Source of the DNA: Nymphaea colorata
Taxonomy: Eukaryota > Streptophyta > Magnoliopsida > Nymphaeales > Nymphaeaceae
Length of the DNA stretch: 60,000 nt
Direction: 5' to 3'
NCBI RefSeq assembly: GCF_008831285.2
Contig: NC_045143.1
Span: 4,227,503 to 4,287,502, forward strand
This document shows positions 34,115 through 46,736 of this stretch, in pieces. The position numbers were made by a program, and so were the translations under genes. Position 1 is the stretch's first letter, and the number at the start of each line of letters is the position of its first letter. Under the pieces are notes generated by a model. That model made no database searches and was not told where the DNA came from. It saw only the letters and a program-made list of their open reading frames with translations.

Positions 34115-36713
34115 ATGGAGCGGAGAGGAATCGTCCTGAAGCTACTGCAAAGCCTCTGGTTCCTTCTTTCGCCTTGGCTGTTCCGGCGGGTTTTTGCCGA
34201 AGTTCACTACCACGAGTGGCATGTGAGTATCAGAACCCATCGTTCCACTGGCTTCATTAGCTTTCTCATTCGCCATTCTTCTGCTTGTTTGCCACGGTAC
34301 TCATACACATACACATAACAAACCCGCCCTGAGATGTTCCTTTCTCGGTCGTGCAAAAGGAGATACTTCTTACCTTTACCGGTGAAATGACAACAATATT
34401 GGTGACCTGGAAATTATGATTTACTTGTTTCATTGTTGTGGGTGTTACTAGTGTGAAGCTAGATTTTTTTTTTTTTTGTAAATATTGGTGACCCCAGCCC
34501 AAACATGCAGCTTGCACTTTGGAATGATGATCCGATGATCCTGATCTCAGTCACGGTAAAACTCTGTCAGCCACCTTCAACTTCATTCCTAAACCAGCCA
34601 TGTTCATTTTGTGACAGTGACGCTAGCCGGGAGATTTCTTTTGTTGCTTTAGATTTGACGAGGAGTTTTTCGTTTTCTCTGTGCTTTTCCCCACTCTCAC
34701 CCTAGTGGACATTATGACACATTGAAGGCGGTCTTGGTAGGGCCCTGACCCACCTATAAGTCGAAAAGTAAATTTTATTGTTAATATTTTTAAAAATTTA
34801 AGCTGCTATGGAAATTACCTACATTAATAACTGGACAGATTTCAGCATTGAATAAATCCACCGAGATTTGCCCATCTGTAATGGAAATGACATTTGTGGG
34901 TAAAGATCAAGCGGCAGAACTTACTTGTTTGGTTTCTTGAAAGTTTGCAATATTTGAGTAGGTTTGACCGGCAGCTGCATAACCACCCCATTAGGGCATA
35001 ATATTGGCGATTTGGGTGTTGTCGCAGATGGAATACATTATTAAAAGTTTATGCCTTACCCTTATTTGGTGGCCTAAAAAAAAAGGGCATTGCGGTGTTC
35101 AAGATGGTCCTCCGGTTGGAATTATTAGTCCGGTAAAGAAAATTTCCCCAAAAAGTTATTCCCATAGGCGTCAAGAATTTTTACAGCGATGGGATTGTCT
35201 TGTGTGGGCAGGTTGCTGCGACTTCATACACCAGACTGTGTGAGACGAAGGAGATAATAACGGTCAATGGACAGTTCCCAGGACCAACTCTGTACGTGAA
35301 CAAGGGCGACACCGTCATCATCAACGCCTACAACCAAGGCAACTACTCTCTCACCATTCATTGGTAAGTCACTACACACTCCACCTCTCTTCTTTTTTTT
35401 CTTCTTCTTCTACAACCAAGCCAACTACTCTGTCAGCATTCTCTGGTAATTCACTACACACTCCACCTCTTTTCTTCTTCTTCTTCTACAACCGAGCCAA
35501 CTACTCTGTCACCATTCACTGGTAATTCACTACACACTCCACCTCTCTTCTACTTCTTCTTCTATGCAAAAAGTCTCAGCAGCATACTGCAGTAATACGT
35601 CATGTTACAGTTTCACTTGAGAGTGCTGTGGAAGGGTACTTTACCTAGTTTCAAGTGAAGCTGCATGAATATCTGTGTGTGCCTCTGCAAGGGTGCATCC
35701 ACACTTTCCGGGGATGTCTGTATCAACCACCTGACTATGAAAATGGAGATGCAGTGGCAACGTGATCTGATTTGATGAAACATTGAGAACTTGATGTGAA
35801 AATGTAGGCATGGCTTGAAGCAGCCAAGGAACCCGTGGTCGGACGGGACGGAGTATATCACCATGTGTGGTGTTCCACCGGGAAAGAACTTCACCTACAC
35901 TCTTCTCTTCTCAACCGAGGAAGGCACCATCTGGTATCATGCTCACAGTGACTGGACTCGCGCCACAGTTCACGGAGCCATAGTTATCTACCCAACGATG
36001 GGAACCACTTATCCCTTCCCAAAGCCAGACAAGGAATATGTTGTTGTTTTAGGTTCGTTTGTCTCCTTCACTGAAATTATATTGATTTTCGCCTGTATTC
36101 TCTTCCTCTTCATTGAGAGCCAGTAATCAGGCTGATGATCATCAAAAGTAAAGTAAAATTTTGTATGTGTGTGTGTGTGCGTGCGTGCGTGTCAAATAGA
36201 TTATCATGTTTTCGAATACGATCAGGGTGATGGTGTATTTTTCTTAATTTCAAAATGCATACTGATAGAAACTCCAATGTAAGCATACATGACTTGGTAG
36301 ATGCTGTGCCCATCTTAGCTAGGGGGACGGAATTCGATTGGGTAGGCTTCACTCGTAAATTTTGTACCAACTAGGAAATTAGTATATATAAAAAGAAGTT
36401 GATGCAACCTTGAAAAGCTTGCTAGGATTAGGGCTGCATACGACAAAAAACAAAAACATCACTATCCTTCCAACTTACATAAAACAGAGATCTCTGCATC
36501 CGCTAGTGATCAGAAGATCATGAGCTCTTCTTTGTTTTCACTGGCAGGTAGCGGCTGACACAAGGAATTGCAGACCAAACGACTATTACAAGTGTCCACC
36601 ATGATTTTATTAATTAGCGTAAAAGTTTGATGCATTTCTCATGGTTTTGATCATTAAAAAAAAATTAAATTCATCTGACTTTCATGAGTAAATGATTGTT
36701 GCACACATATACA

Positions 36714-36750
<37 letters not shown>

Positions 36751-38801
36751 TGGGATGCACGAGAGGGCAATGCGATCAAACTCAATTTGAATGCCTTGTG
36801 CCCTTCATGTTTTAACAGATCAGCATGCATCCACTTTGGATCCATTCTGTTACATGAATTCAAGGGATTGAAGTTTTTCCTTTCTTGTACAAACTATTTT
36901 AGGTGAATGGTGGAAAAGTGATGTGATGAAGGTGTTCGTGGATGGAATGATGGATGGCACTGACTTCGACAATTCAGATGCTTACACAGTAAATGGCCAA
37001 CCCGGTGACTTATATGCATGCTCCCAATCGAGTAAGTAACTTGTCCCATATCAACGTTGATAATGGATGCTTGGGATTTATATATAAAAATTTCAGTTAG
37101 GATTTCTTCTATTTAGCTACATCTTCCATGTGCAACACACGCAGCAGAAAGAACGAAACTAAAATTGAACACCCCTTTGTAATCTCATGAAAGCAGTATT
37201 CAGCTATTAGCAATTTTTTCGTTCATTAGGTTCAACGCTTGCATGGATACAGCATGGTTCTTCCTTTAATTTCATTCGTTGGCTGATGATTTGGTTTTAA
37301 TTTCTGTTTTTACAGACACAACGCGGTTCGTTGTTGAGTATGGCAAAACATATCTTCTTCGCGTTGTCAATGCTGTAATGAGCATGGCGCAGTTCTTGGG
37401 CATAGCGAATCACACACTCACAGTTGTTGGTAGAGATGGAGCCTACCTTAAACCGTTTGACAGAGAATTTATCCTGGTAAACGTAGCGCAGACAGTAGAT
37501 ATCCTTGTAACAGCAAACCAATCACAAGGTCTCTATTATATGGCTGCCAGCCCTTACTCCACCGCAATAAGGAGATCAAACTTTGATTCCACCCAAACAA
37601 CAGCCATAGTTGAGTATAATGGCTTCAACTCCTCTCAGGCTTCACCACCCTTCCCATATCTTCCATTCTACAATGACACAGTTGCAGCATATGAATATGA
37701 ACTGAACCTGAGAAGCCTAGCGTCCAAAGAACACCCCATTGATGTCCCAATGGAGATTGACACTAGATTAGTCTTCACGGTGTCCATGAATGAACTTGGT
37801 TGCAACACTAGTGCCTGCACATTGGACTATAGGCTGGCTGCAAGTATGAACAATATTTCTTTTATCAATCCACAAATCGACATACTCGAGGCCTACTATC
37901 AAAGCATCAAGGGTGTTTACACGACTGATTTTCCGAGTTTCCCTCCCTATATGTTCAACTTTACGGAAGAAGAATATCCAGAAGAACTCGTATATTCTAC
38001 AACTGGGACGAAGGTGAAGGTGCTGAAGTATAATTCATCAGTGGAGCTGGTTTTACAGACAACCAACTTTATCTTAGGAGATTATCACCCTGTTCATTTG
38101 CATGGCTATCATTTCTATGTGGTTGGACAAGGCCACGGGAACTTTGATCCCGAGAAAGACCCACTCGAATACAACTTGGTTGATCCTCCAGAGGAAAATA
38201 CGGTCGGAGTCCCATTCAGTGGGTGGTCGGCTTTAAGATTCAGGGCAGATAATCCAGGTAGTTAAGTTTTCTCTTTTTAATATCCTTTTTGTGCTTTTGC
38301 CAATCTCTCTTTCTCTCTCTCTCTGAAAATCTGCTAAAATTAGTATTTTCATGTTTAAGCGTGTTTTTTCTAACAATAACAAAGGCTCTTGAGCCTGATT
38401 ATCAGATCAAGTTTTTTCTTGTAAAAATTATCCAAACCTCAGAATGATCTATATGTAAAAAGAAACAAAGAAAATGTTAAGATAAATTCATATCCAAGTA
38501 TTTTTTGGTGTGACCAGATTTTTCTTAGATGTGAACTGTCTGGATTTTCCAATTGCCATCTATATATGCCTCGAACGTTAATTGGTAATTTTTGGGTATA
38601 GGTGTATGGCTGCTTCACTGTCACTTTGAACGCCATTACTCCTGGGGGATGACCGCAGTGTTCATAGTAACTGATGGTGAAACAGAAGAAGCCCGTCTTC
38701 TGCCTCCGCCAACAGGCATGCCCAATTGCTCAGACTCGGAGCTCATAACCAAGCCCTTTGATCAACCTGACCAGCATGAAGGAGTCTTGATCTCTGAATG
38801 A
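34115..38801 (+). CDS. Laccase D, intact (591 aa, six exons)
   Basis: Closest paralogue of C, with the same expected role as a secreted phenol-oxidising laccase. Exons: 34115-34222, 35212-35363, 35808-36052, 36903-37031, 37316-38257 and 38602-38801, each the same length as in C. All copper ligands are kept: HWHG (86-89), WYHAH, HPVHLHG (469-475) and HCHFERH (531-537), where Phe replaces the Leu of the other copies, with Met542 axial. Exon 1 ends in His rather than Leu (HYHEWH before GTGAGT), and the signal peptide has RRVFA where C has PPVLA. Intron 1 is only 989 bases, against 2366 in C, because about 1.3 kb including the TA tract is missing. It also holds a 175-base insert of unknown origin (34982-35156). 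The acidic tail ends [15 protein letters not shown]. Confidence 0.95.
34982..35156. other. 175-base insert in intron 1 of laccase D
   Basis: Absent from C, E and F. It begins after GGTTTGACCGGCAGCTGC and ends before TTATTCCCATAGGCGTCAAG, both of which align with C. It contains a run of A and a GGTCCTCCGGTTGGAATT segment unlike its surroundings. It was not identified. Confidence 0.6.
35364..35565 (+). repeat. Repeated exon 2 end and donor in intron 2 of laccase D
   Basis: Same structure as in C. Copy 2 has a possible donor at 35446 (CTCTG/GTAATT, +82 bases). Copy 3 has CACTG/GTAATT at 35522 (+158 bases). Both extensions would break the frame. In D the third copy keeps the strong CTG/GT form that C has lost. 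Confidence 0.8.
36717..36750. repeat. (GT)n tract with GCGCGC end in intron 3 of laccase D
   Basis: Alternating purine-pyrimidine run ending GCGCGC, at the place of the longer (TG)33 in C. Confidence 0.9.
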
Positions 38802-38966
38802 TTAAACGAGATGTGCCAGTTGCGTCAAAATTTTAAAAGTTGACTTGATCGGGTGGTGCAGTGCAAGCATGAATAGCCAGAGGCAGTAGCAGATGTTGTT
38901 GAGTTAGATTGTAAGAGATTTGCATGTTTTCTTTCTAGGAGGAACTGAAATGTTAGTTCTCTAAGC

Positions 38967-38972
38967 AATAAA
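38967..38972 (+). other. Polyadenylation signal of laccase D
   Basis: AATAAA 165 bases after the stop, in the block conserved with C and E. Confidence 0.6.
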
Positions 38973-40500
38973 TGTGTGAAGTTGAAAGGATTTGCAATAC
39001 AATGTCCTATCATTACTCATTTGCTTCTTCAACTTTATCTTGTAATATTTTCAAAGAACAACAGTTTTCCATTCGGCCTCCAAAGCTAAAGTTGATTTCA
39101 TATAGAAAGTCACTCTTAGTTAGGGGAAATCGTGTTCCAGGTCACCGTTCCATACACTAGGAGACTATATATTGCATTTTTACCTCTCTTCCACTAGAAT
39201 TTGTGGCAGATACGCAGTATTGAATCCTTTCTGCACTTTCTTATGTTGTCAATAGCTTCCCATGCAATACTTCTGGGAGGTCGGGCTACCTTCCCTTTCG
39301 AAGGCAAATGAATCAAAGAATTACAAAAATGAAAAAACAAACGAACAACAAAGTTAAGGAGCTGATGATTCACTAGTTTACAGTTTACACGCAGCTACAA
39401 AAAGTTGATTGATGTTTTCTTTGCAGATCAGGAATGCATTTATTAGCAAGTCTAATACCAAAGGATTTTAGTGTGTTGTATGTAACTAATTTGCCTTCCA
39501 TCAGCCGGAAGCAAGAATCACTTGGCTATGGGAAATGCTCCAGACTCTCCCTCTCCATATGTCAAATGCTATTTTAGGACTAATCCTCTCATAGTTTTGG
39601 AAAAAATATAATAACAGCACGTCGTACTTTATGTTGCATACATTAATACTCTCATTTGATGTAAAACTCCATACTCCAAAGATAACTGAATTTTAAGAAA
39701 TTTGAATGGTCGAGTGCTTTTCGTAAATCTGTCCAGGTGATTATATATTTTAGGAAACGGAACTCACTGTTTTTCGTTGAAATATGGAAATAATAGAAGT
39801 AGCATGCAGATCACCGTCAATGAGCAGTTTATCATTGCTGTCGAGGAACAGTTCTTCCTTCGATTGGCAGCTGAATAAAGCGCTTCCATTCTATGCTACT
39901 CTGTTTCCGAGTGTTGGAAGGTTCATCGGAATCATCGCCGTCTTTTCCTTTGGTGGGAGAACACAGATGAATAAGTTAAAAAAACAAACAAAATGAAATG
40001 ATTGATCATGGGTTTTCACCGTGGAACGCCACCATCGACCATTGGGATCAATGGCAGTCAAGTGGTTGTTGAATACGTGAGACTTAACCGATGGGTGACA
40101 CTGATTCAAGTAAAGATTAAGGGCCAAAAGATGAAAATTTCAGTGAACCGAATATAGGAAAGGATGCTTTATATAACGGCGAAATTAAGATGCTTTCTTG
40201 ACAAGGATGGAATAGTCAAATAAAACAAAATGAAAACCTTTAATGAAATGCAAAATACCAATTTCCTATCATGAACTCAGTCTGCTTTGCTTTGGCTAAT
40301 TTTAACCGGCTTTCTTTTAATTTCCTTCTAGACAAAAAAAAAAAAAGAAAAAAGATAGGAAACAAGACAACAAACTACTAATCAATATAAATTTGTAAAA
40401 GATCTCTCACAATTTTCAATACATGATTAAACTTTTAACAATAAAATATTATATAATTTTTTTACTGTAAATATTTCATTTCTTATCAGTAAAGGTGGAG

Positions 40501-40562
40501 GGTTAGGCCTAACCTTTCGCAGGCGTTTTCGGGTTAGGCCTAACCCTTCGCAGGCGTTTTCG
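40501..40562. repeat. 31-base tandem repeat with a palindrome
   Basis: Two units, 40501-40531 and 40532-40562, differ at one base. Across the junction lies the perfect 16-base palindrome GGGTTAGGCCTAACCC (40531-40546). Confidence 0.9.
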
Positions 40563-41914
40563 AGAAAGTAAAGTGTTATAATATTTGAATGCCTTTCGGC
40601 AGAAGCGTTATTGCATAGATGTAATGTATCTCGTGCATGAACTAAACAAACTTTAACGCGTGTAAACATGTTTCATTTAGGAAACGAAGATATGATTTTG
40701 TATCATTTTTATATATATAATGTTTGAGCTTGAAAATCACATGGTTACTTTCATGAATGAAAACACTAATCGTAGGAGAACAAATTTATGGCGTATAATT
40801 ATTGTGGGCAAGGGCAAAAAAGTACTTTTTTTCCAACCAAACTATCCAAAATTAATATTTGGTACGTGGCCGCCACAAAATCATCAAACTCTTGATTTGC
40901 CTTTCCTTTTAGTGGAGAGTTTTTTTTTTTTTTTTTCATCCTCTAATTTCTAAAATTCGCCACACACGCGCACATGTTTTTGCTAGAAGTCAGTTTTCTT
41001 TGTTTCCACTTCCCGACCCCTTACAAAATAGTTGTAAGTGGTGGGCAGAAGAAATCCAAAATTCACCCATCTTCATTTGAAGATTAAGATTAGGGGATTT
41101 ACGTTTGAGCAGGGTTGGAACTAAGAAATTTTCGTTGTAGGGGTCGCACTATAGTTTCAAAACTTTAACAAAGGACGAAATATAATTTTCAAAACTTTTA
41201 TATAGGTTGAACTAAATTTTTTTGAAAAGTTACATGTAAAATTTTGATTTTCTTAAACTCTGAAGGGAGGGGGAAAGGCCGGGATGGCCCCCTGCATCAA
41301 AATGATTGTATATATACACATGTAAACTGAATTAGTTCTAAAAATTAAAGAGCTTAGATCGCCTGATACCTTATTTGAATTTGATCACTTCCTATATAAA
41401 TACTTTGAAAAATTGTTCAGTACATTACCCTTAGGTGCCAGATCTATCATGCATCATATTAACTGTTGATTTTTTATGGATGGTTGGAAGAAATTGAAGG
41501 AAAAAGTTATTAATTAATATATATTACATAAGTAAAATATCTTATCTCTTTTATCTCATCGTTTTTTTTAGTGATGAAATCTAACTCTAACATGATTTTT
41601 TAAGGGTCCGACACCCGAATATGCAGTATCTACTAATTTCTTTAGTGCTTGATTGTTTAATAAAATATAACAAAAAAACATTAAGAGAGTAGCAACTGTA
41701 TACTGTCGATATCGATAAGGCAGCAATTTGTCAGCAATATACATATGACTGGTAGATGAGACTAGAAGGCAGTATGGCCTGATTCATCAGTAACTGCCCA
41801 TAGAATGCGCCTACAACTTGCGACACAATATTAATAATTGCAGAGACTATGTTGTTAATATCGCCTATATTTTCTATCTATCTCACTCAACTATTTCCTT
41901 TACTTCATTTAATG

Positions 41915-41950
<36 letters not shown>

Positions 41951-42524
41951 CTACTGCTACTAGATTTGTTTTCTCCTTTTCTTGTCTACTATTTGTTTTT
42001 TATTTTCGTTTGTTTTCTCCATATGAGCCAAGAGGTAAGCCTCAAGGCGTTGAAGCATAAGCTAGAACATCAAAATTGTGAAATATATGACATCCATAAA
42101 ATAATTAAAATTTTTGAAAAAAAACAACCAAAATAACAAATATGTAAGTCAACAACAATATAAAAAACACATTTACCTAGTGTTAATCATCTTTCATTCA
42201 CACACACACACACACACATGTGAGCTACAATTATATTTTATTCACAATGCAAAATAAAGCATCCCTTGTTTACTTTTGCCAGTTCAGGTTAAAAAAAATC
42301 ACCAAAAAGTGAATAAAAAACTAAGTGGGTTTTACATGCTGAACAAGAAGTCAATATCAAGCTTAAGTAGTTTTTGGAACAATCATGGACAAGCTCAAGC
42401 ACACTTTTTATACAGCTGACTTATTTTTCCCTTATTGTACACATTTTTTTCGATTAATACATGTTTTTTGTGACAATGTTTGCAGATCAATAATCATGGT
42501 TCAATTCAATAAGAAATTGACTAG

Positions 42525-42528
<4 letters not shown>

Positions 42529-42585
<57 letters not shown>
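42529..42585. repeat. (TA)n microsatellite
   Basis: About 28 TA units between D and the ghost laccase copy. Confidence 0.95.
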
Positions 42586-42587
<2 letters not shown>

Positions 42588-43012
42588 ATTTCTACATATA
42601 TCGTTTGAGCCTGAAAATCACATTTGCATGGTCACTTTTATGAAAATATTAATAGTAAGAGAAAAAATTAAAAGCGTAAGATAAGTTTATTATGGACAAG
42701 GGTAAAAAAGTACTTTCCTTCCAGCCAAATTTGGTACGTGGCGGCAACAAAATCATCAAACCAATCAACGACCCTCATGATTTGCCTTTGCTTTGCTTTC
42801 AGTGGAGAGCTTCTTGTTTTTTTCACATCGTCCAATCTCTAAGATTCGCCATGCACACGCACTTCAAACCACAAGATGAGTGTATATATATATTGGTTTA
42901 GATCAAAAAATTAAAGAGCTTAGATCGCCTGATGCCTGACTCGAATTGGTAACATCTTCTTATATAAATACTTGGAAAATTTAAACCCTTAGGTGCTAGA
43001 TCCCCTGCTCAC

Positions 43013-43690
43013 AGTCATATTACTTTTAAAAGTTTGCAGTATTTGAATAGGTTGGACCGACAGCTACATCCTCAGCTAACTGTAACGATCACATTCGATA
43101 CAAGCAGCAGTTGCCACTGAGAAAACTTACCAGTAGAGAAGAGATGGCCGCCTTGCCTTGCCCCCACGGGGATGACTCTAGACCAATTGCAGAGCACAAA
43201 AATTAAATAGTCAAAAGAGTTTCGTAGATCAAACATTTCATCAAACGCTTGGAGTGCAAGTCCTGAGACACGTCACAGCTGGCCATCGAAAAGCGGATTT
43301 AAGGCGAAAGGAAGACATTGAAGGTCGGCATTCAGAAGCCCTCTAAGCAGCAAATGTGTGAAGTTGAAAGGATTTGCAATACAATTAAATGTGCTATCAC
43401 TGCTTCTTTCCATTCAATCATCGATCCTTCTTCATTCAACTTTATCTTGTAATATTTTCAAAGAAGAATAATTTTTCTTTTGGCCTCCACGGTTAAAATG
43501 GATTTCATATAGAATGTCACTCTTAAATTAGGGAAATCGTGTTCCAAGTCTCCGTTTAGGAGACTATACATTGCATTCTTACCTCTCTTCCATTCGAATT
43601 TGTGGCAGATACGCAGTATTGAATCCTTTCTGTTCCCGTGCAAGACGTCGGACTCCCTTCCCTTTTTATTGTGGGCGAACAAAAAAATTG
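43013..43690 (+). pseudogene. Ghost of a deleted laccase copy (no exons left)
   Basis: 43020-43140 matches the end of intron 1 of E (48270-48390), including GACCGACAGCTACA and CGATCACATTCGATACAAG. Only about 200 bases later, 43340-43690 matches the 3' flank of C and D (27225-27590 and 38960-39300), including GTGTGAAGTTGAAAGGATTTG and the TGGCAGATACGCAGT block. Exons 2-6 that should lie between are absent. A laccase gene was deleted here and only its edges remain. 43145-43335 between them matches neither. Confidence 0.7.
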
Positions 43691-45312
43691 TCGTCTACAG
43701 CTAGTGACGGCCTCACTTCCGACACTTTGGGTCGCCTCGATATCAGCAGCAGCAGTCTGCATTGGTGCGGGCTTCAACAATTACCGGTGGCGCCTCTGTC
43801 TTCCCAACAATGCGGGAGGAAGGGAGGGATTTCGATCAGGGCACAAGCTTGAAGCTTCATGATGCTGGTCATCAACCAAGAGCTGGTGTCCTCTCCATCG
43901 GAGTTCCCTCCCACCCGCCATTTGAGAAATGAGTGTCGAAGCGAGTTGTATATAGATTCAAGCTTGGATCAGCTTACTTTGATTGCAGAGAGTTTAGATG
44001 GTCGAGATTGTCATCTTTATAAAACCATTTAGACAACCAAACAAACTGATCTAAGATAGATTGAATCCCAGGTTTTGCACAAGATAGAAGATTATATTTC
44101 TAAAGTTAATGTCTCACTCAATCACTGTTTGTGCGTGCCAAATCGTGGCTAGATATTTTATAAAAAGCAGGTGGACACACACATACACACATGAAGTGAC
44201 ATTTGCTCAGATTGCTATAAGTTACTGCTTCATTGGTCGGGCAAGATTTTTTCTCCTCATTTAATTAAACATCTTAAAAACAACTGCTTCATGTTTTCTC
44301 CTATTGATTAAATGTGGCAGTCTTACCATTTTTTACCCATAAAAAGCATCGCCATCTGAAACCATAAATGATATCTATCAATATGATTGCAGGCAACTGA
44401 AGATGCTTTAATATGCCAAGTAAATGAATCATGGTAGAGACGTCCATATCGCGGCCGGATGAAAGAATCAATGTTTACGAATAGCAAGTTCTTAGGACGC
44501 CATTTCTGAGGAGGGGTGACGACAGCGTTGTAGAGTGTAGTCACCGACTCTCTTGGAAGAGTCGATAAGAATTAAGAGGCTATGAGCCTCCTTCGGTACG
44601 TCTTTGCTTAAATGGAATGATTAAAGATGATAAAAAAAAAAAGTAGAATTCGGTGGAAGCATCCATTACATTATTTGAATGTTCTTCTGGCAAAAGCTAA
44701 ATTGCATGGATGTCATCTATGTCTTATATGAACTAAGTATACGTTAAAGTGTATAAACATGTTCTGTTTAGGCATCCAAGAGATGATTTTGTATCAAATT
44801 TCTGTATATATTGTTTGAGCATAACAAGGTTCCTACTTATATGTGCCAGATCCGTTAGGAATCATATTGACCATTAATACTCTACCTCTTTTTTTTTTTT
44901 GTTGAATTTTTTTCAATCATCTATCTTGTAAAAAACTATGGCTAAGATTGATTCTTTATGAAGCTAATATCCAAGAGTCATGTACCCATGATTTTCTTTA
45001 AATACCTGTATGCTTAATAAAATAATAATGAAAATACGTTGCCATAATGAGAGTCGCAGCAACTGTCTACTGTTGATATGACAGAAAATTGTTAACTATT
45101 TGTCTGAAAGAAATGGAACCCACCTCCCCATTTGAAGATTAGCTGAGACTACAATGAAGTGGTTCTGATTCATCTACAGATGCCTGCGTACTGTGTCCAC
45201 AACTTGCCTGACAATGCATTGATTTCGGTCGTGAGTTTAAGTCCCTAACAAATGGCAGTGACTGCATTATCGTTGCCAAATGTTCCCTACATTTTCATCT
45301 TTATTTTCTCCC

Positions 45313-45350
<38 letters not shown>

Positions 45351-46401
45351 CTACTTCCTTTAATGAAGCTCTCTCTCAGTGACTGTCGATGCACATGGCA
45401 CTTACTCTACTTCCTTCATTATCCTTCATTATTTATGCTTTTGTGCTCCTTCCTTCATTATCCTTCATTGTTTATGCTTCTGTGCTCCCCCCGGCGCCCT
45501 CATCCCCTGCTCCCTTTCCTAAACGCCTCTTGCCTGCATGGTTATGTATCTTTCTAGTCGCACAGTTGTTTTCAGTTCCACCATTCTTTGCACACCTTCC
45601 GTGTGGAGGTTCTAGTTGTCGTGACCGTTTTACGGCCGTCGGATGTTGCTTCTCTTATTTTTATTTTATTCTGTTCTGTCTTTTTCTTAAGTTGCACCCC
45701 GACTTCCATTACTCTTGAATATTTTTAGTTTAATTTGTTTAATGCAAGTTCTCTTTCATTCACTCTCACTCTCTGCCGCCGGATTTTTTTTTTCTCTACT
45801 TCTTGTTTTTTGTTTTGTCATTTTAACGGCCATGTCCTCCTCAGATTTTGTGAAAACAATAATTTTATACATACAATTTTGAAAAAAAAAATCATTTGGA
45901 CCCTATAACATTTTTGAAAAAATGGATTTGGCCCTCTGTAAAAGTTTTGAGAAGTATGAGTGAGTCTCCTTCAACCAAAATTTCTAGACATTTTGATCTC
46001 GACAAAATAACTGATTAGTTACTCGATATGGCGATGCTTGACCTAATATCATGACATTAAGATCCTGACAAATACTTGAAATAAATATACTGGCGGAACG
46101 TATGCAGGGTTTTGTACTTGCTCTATATTTTCCGACTCCCCACACTCTAGGACTCACATGATGCGTCCAAGCTAATAAATGGTTCTTAAACTCTTATATT
46201 GGTTTTTTTTTTTTAAAAAAAAAAAGACATTCCGGCAATATTGTTTCGGCATCCTCTCGCAGAAATATATACAGGCCAAATAGATCAGTATCAGGTGATA
46301 CAAATCACAGTTAATAATCTAATTTTCTTCCTAATTAAACATTGTTGAAAAGTTCATATTAATAAGGAAACCATAATGAATTAGAAGATTTCTAAGGCTT
46401 G
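43691..46401. other. Spacer upstream of laccase E
   Basis: No supported gene. 44600-45240 resembles worn versions of 17560-17720 and 19260-19740. A (CT)n-(CA)n run lies at about 45310-45350. 45412-45488 is a 38-base tandem duplication (CCTTCATTATCCTTCATT and TTATGCTT words). 46343-46390 is shared with 58163-58210. Confidence 0.55.
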
Positions 46402-46673
46402 GTGTTTCAAAGTTAGGGGCCCATAAAATACAATTCGTCCGTCGAACTTAGTAGATTATTTTAGACCAATAAGTTCATTGGTATCGTCATGAACACTCAA
46501 TATCGAATTCATTGCTATCGTCATTAACACTCAATAGATAATATATCATGGGGCACGAGGAAAGTAACCTTTAAAAAAAAAAATCACGGATCACAGGGAA
46601 ATGGAAGGGAATGGTCAGCTCTTGGTTGAAAGGAAGATACCAGCACAGAGGTAGGTCGGAGACGAACTCCGTG

Positions 46674-46681
46674 TATATAAA
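46674..46681 (+). promoter_or_regulatory. TATA box of laccase E
   Basis: TATATAAA, 63 bases before the ATG at 46737. The upstream site equal to the C/D G-box reads CACGAG (46554-46559). Confidence 0.8.
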
Positions 46682-46736
46682 ACTCCACTGAGCAGTGTGG
46701 GGGACTGTGTGGAAGGACAGGACGCCTGCAAGGACG

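Larger units (their letters stand above)
38802..43012. other. 3' flank of laccase D and following spacer
   Basis: No + strand gene. 38802-41930 repeats the flank of C, including the - strand coding-like traces (39420-39970). A (CT)n run lies at 41919-41948, a (CA)n at 42200-42219 and a (TA)n at 42529-42585. 42605-42990 repeats the block at 40735-40900 (GGTACGTGGC-GGCAACAAAATCATCAAACC). Confidence 0.65.

Noticed and set aside
40531-40546. TTAGGG-like telomere repeat
   Set aside because: Just one inverted pair within a 31-base repeat, no run of telomeric units.
44323-44544. 73-codon open frame on the - strand with protein-like composition
   Set aside because: No family recognised and no second copy in the window; too weak to call.
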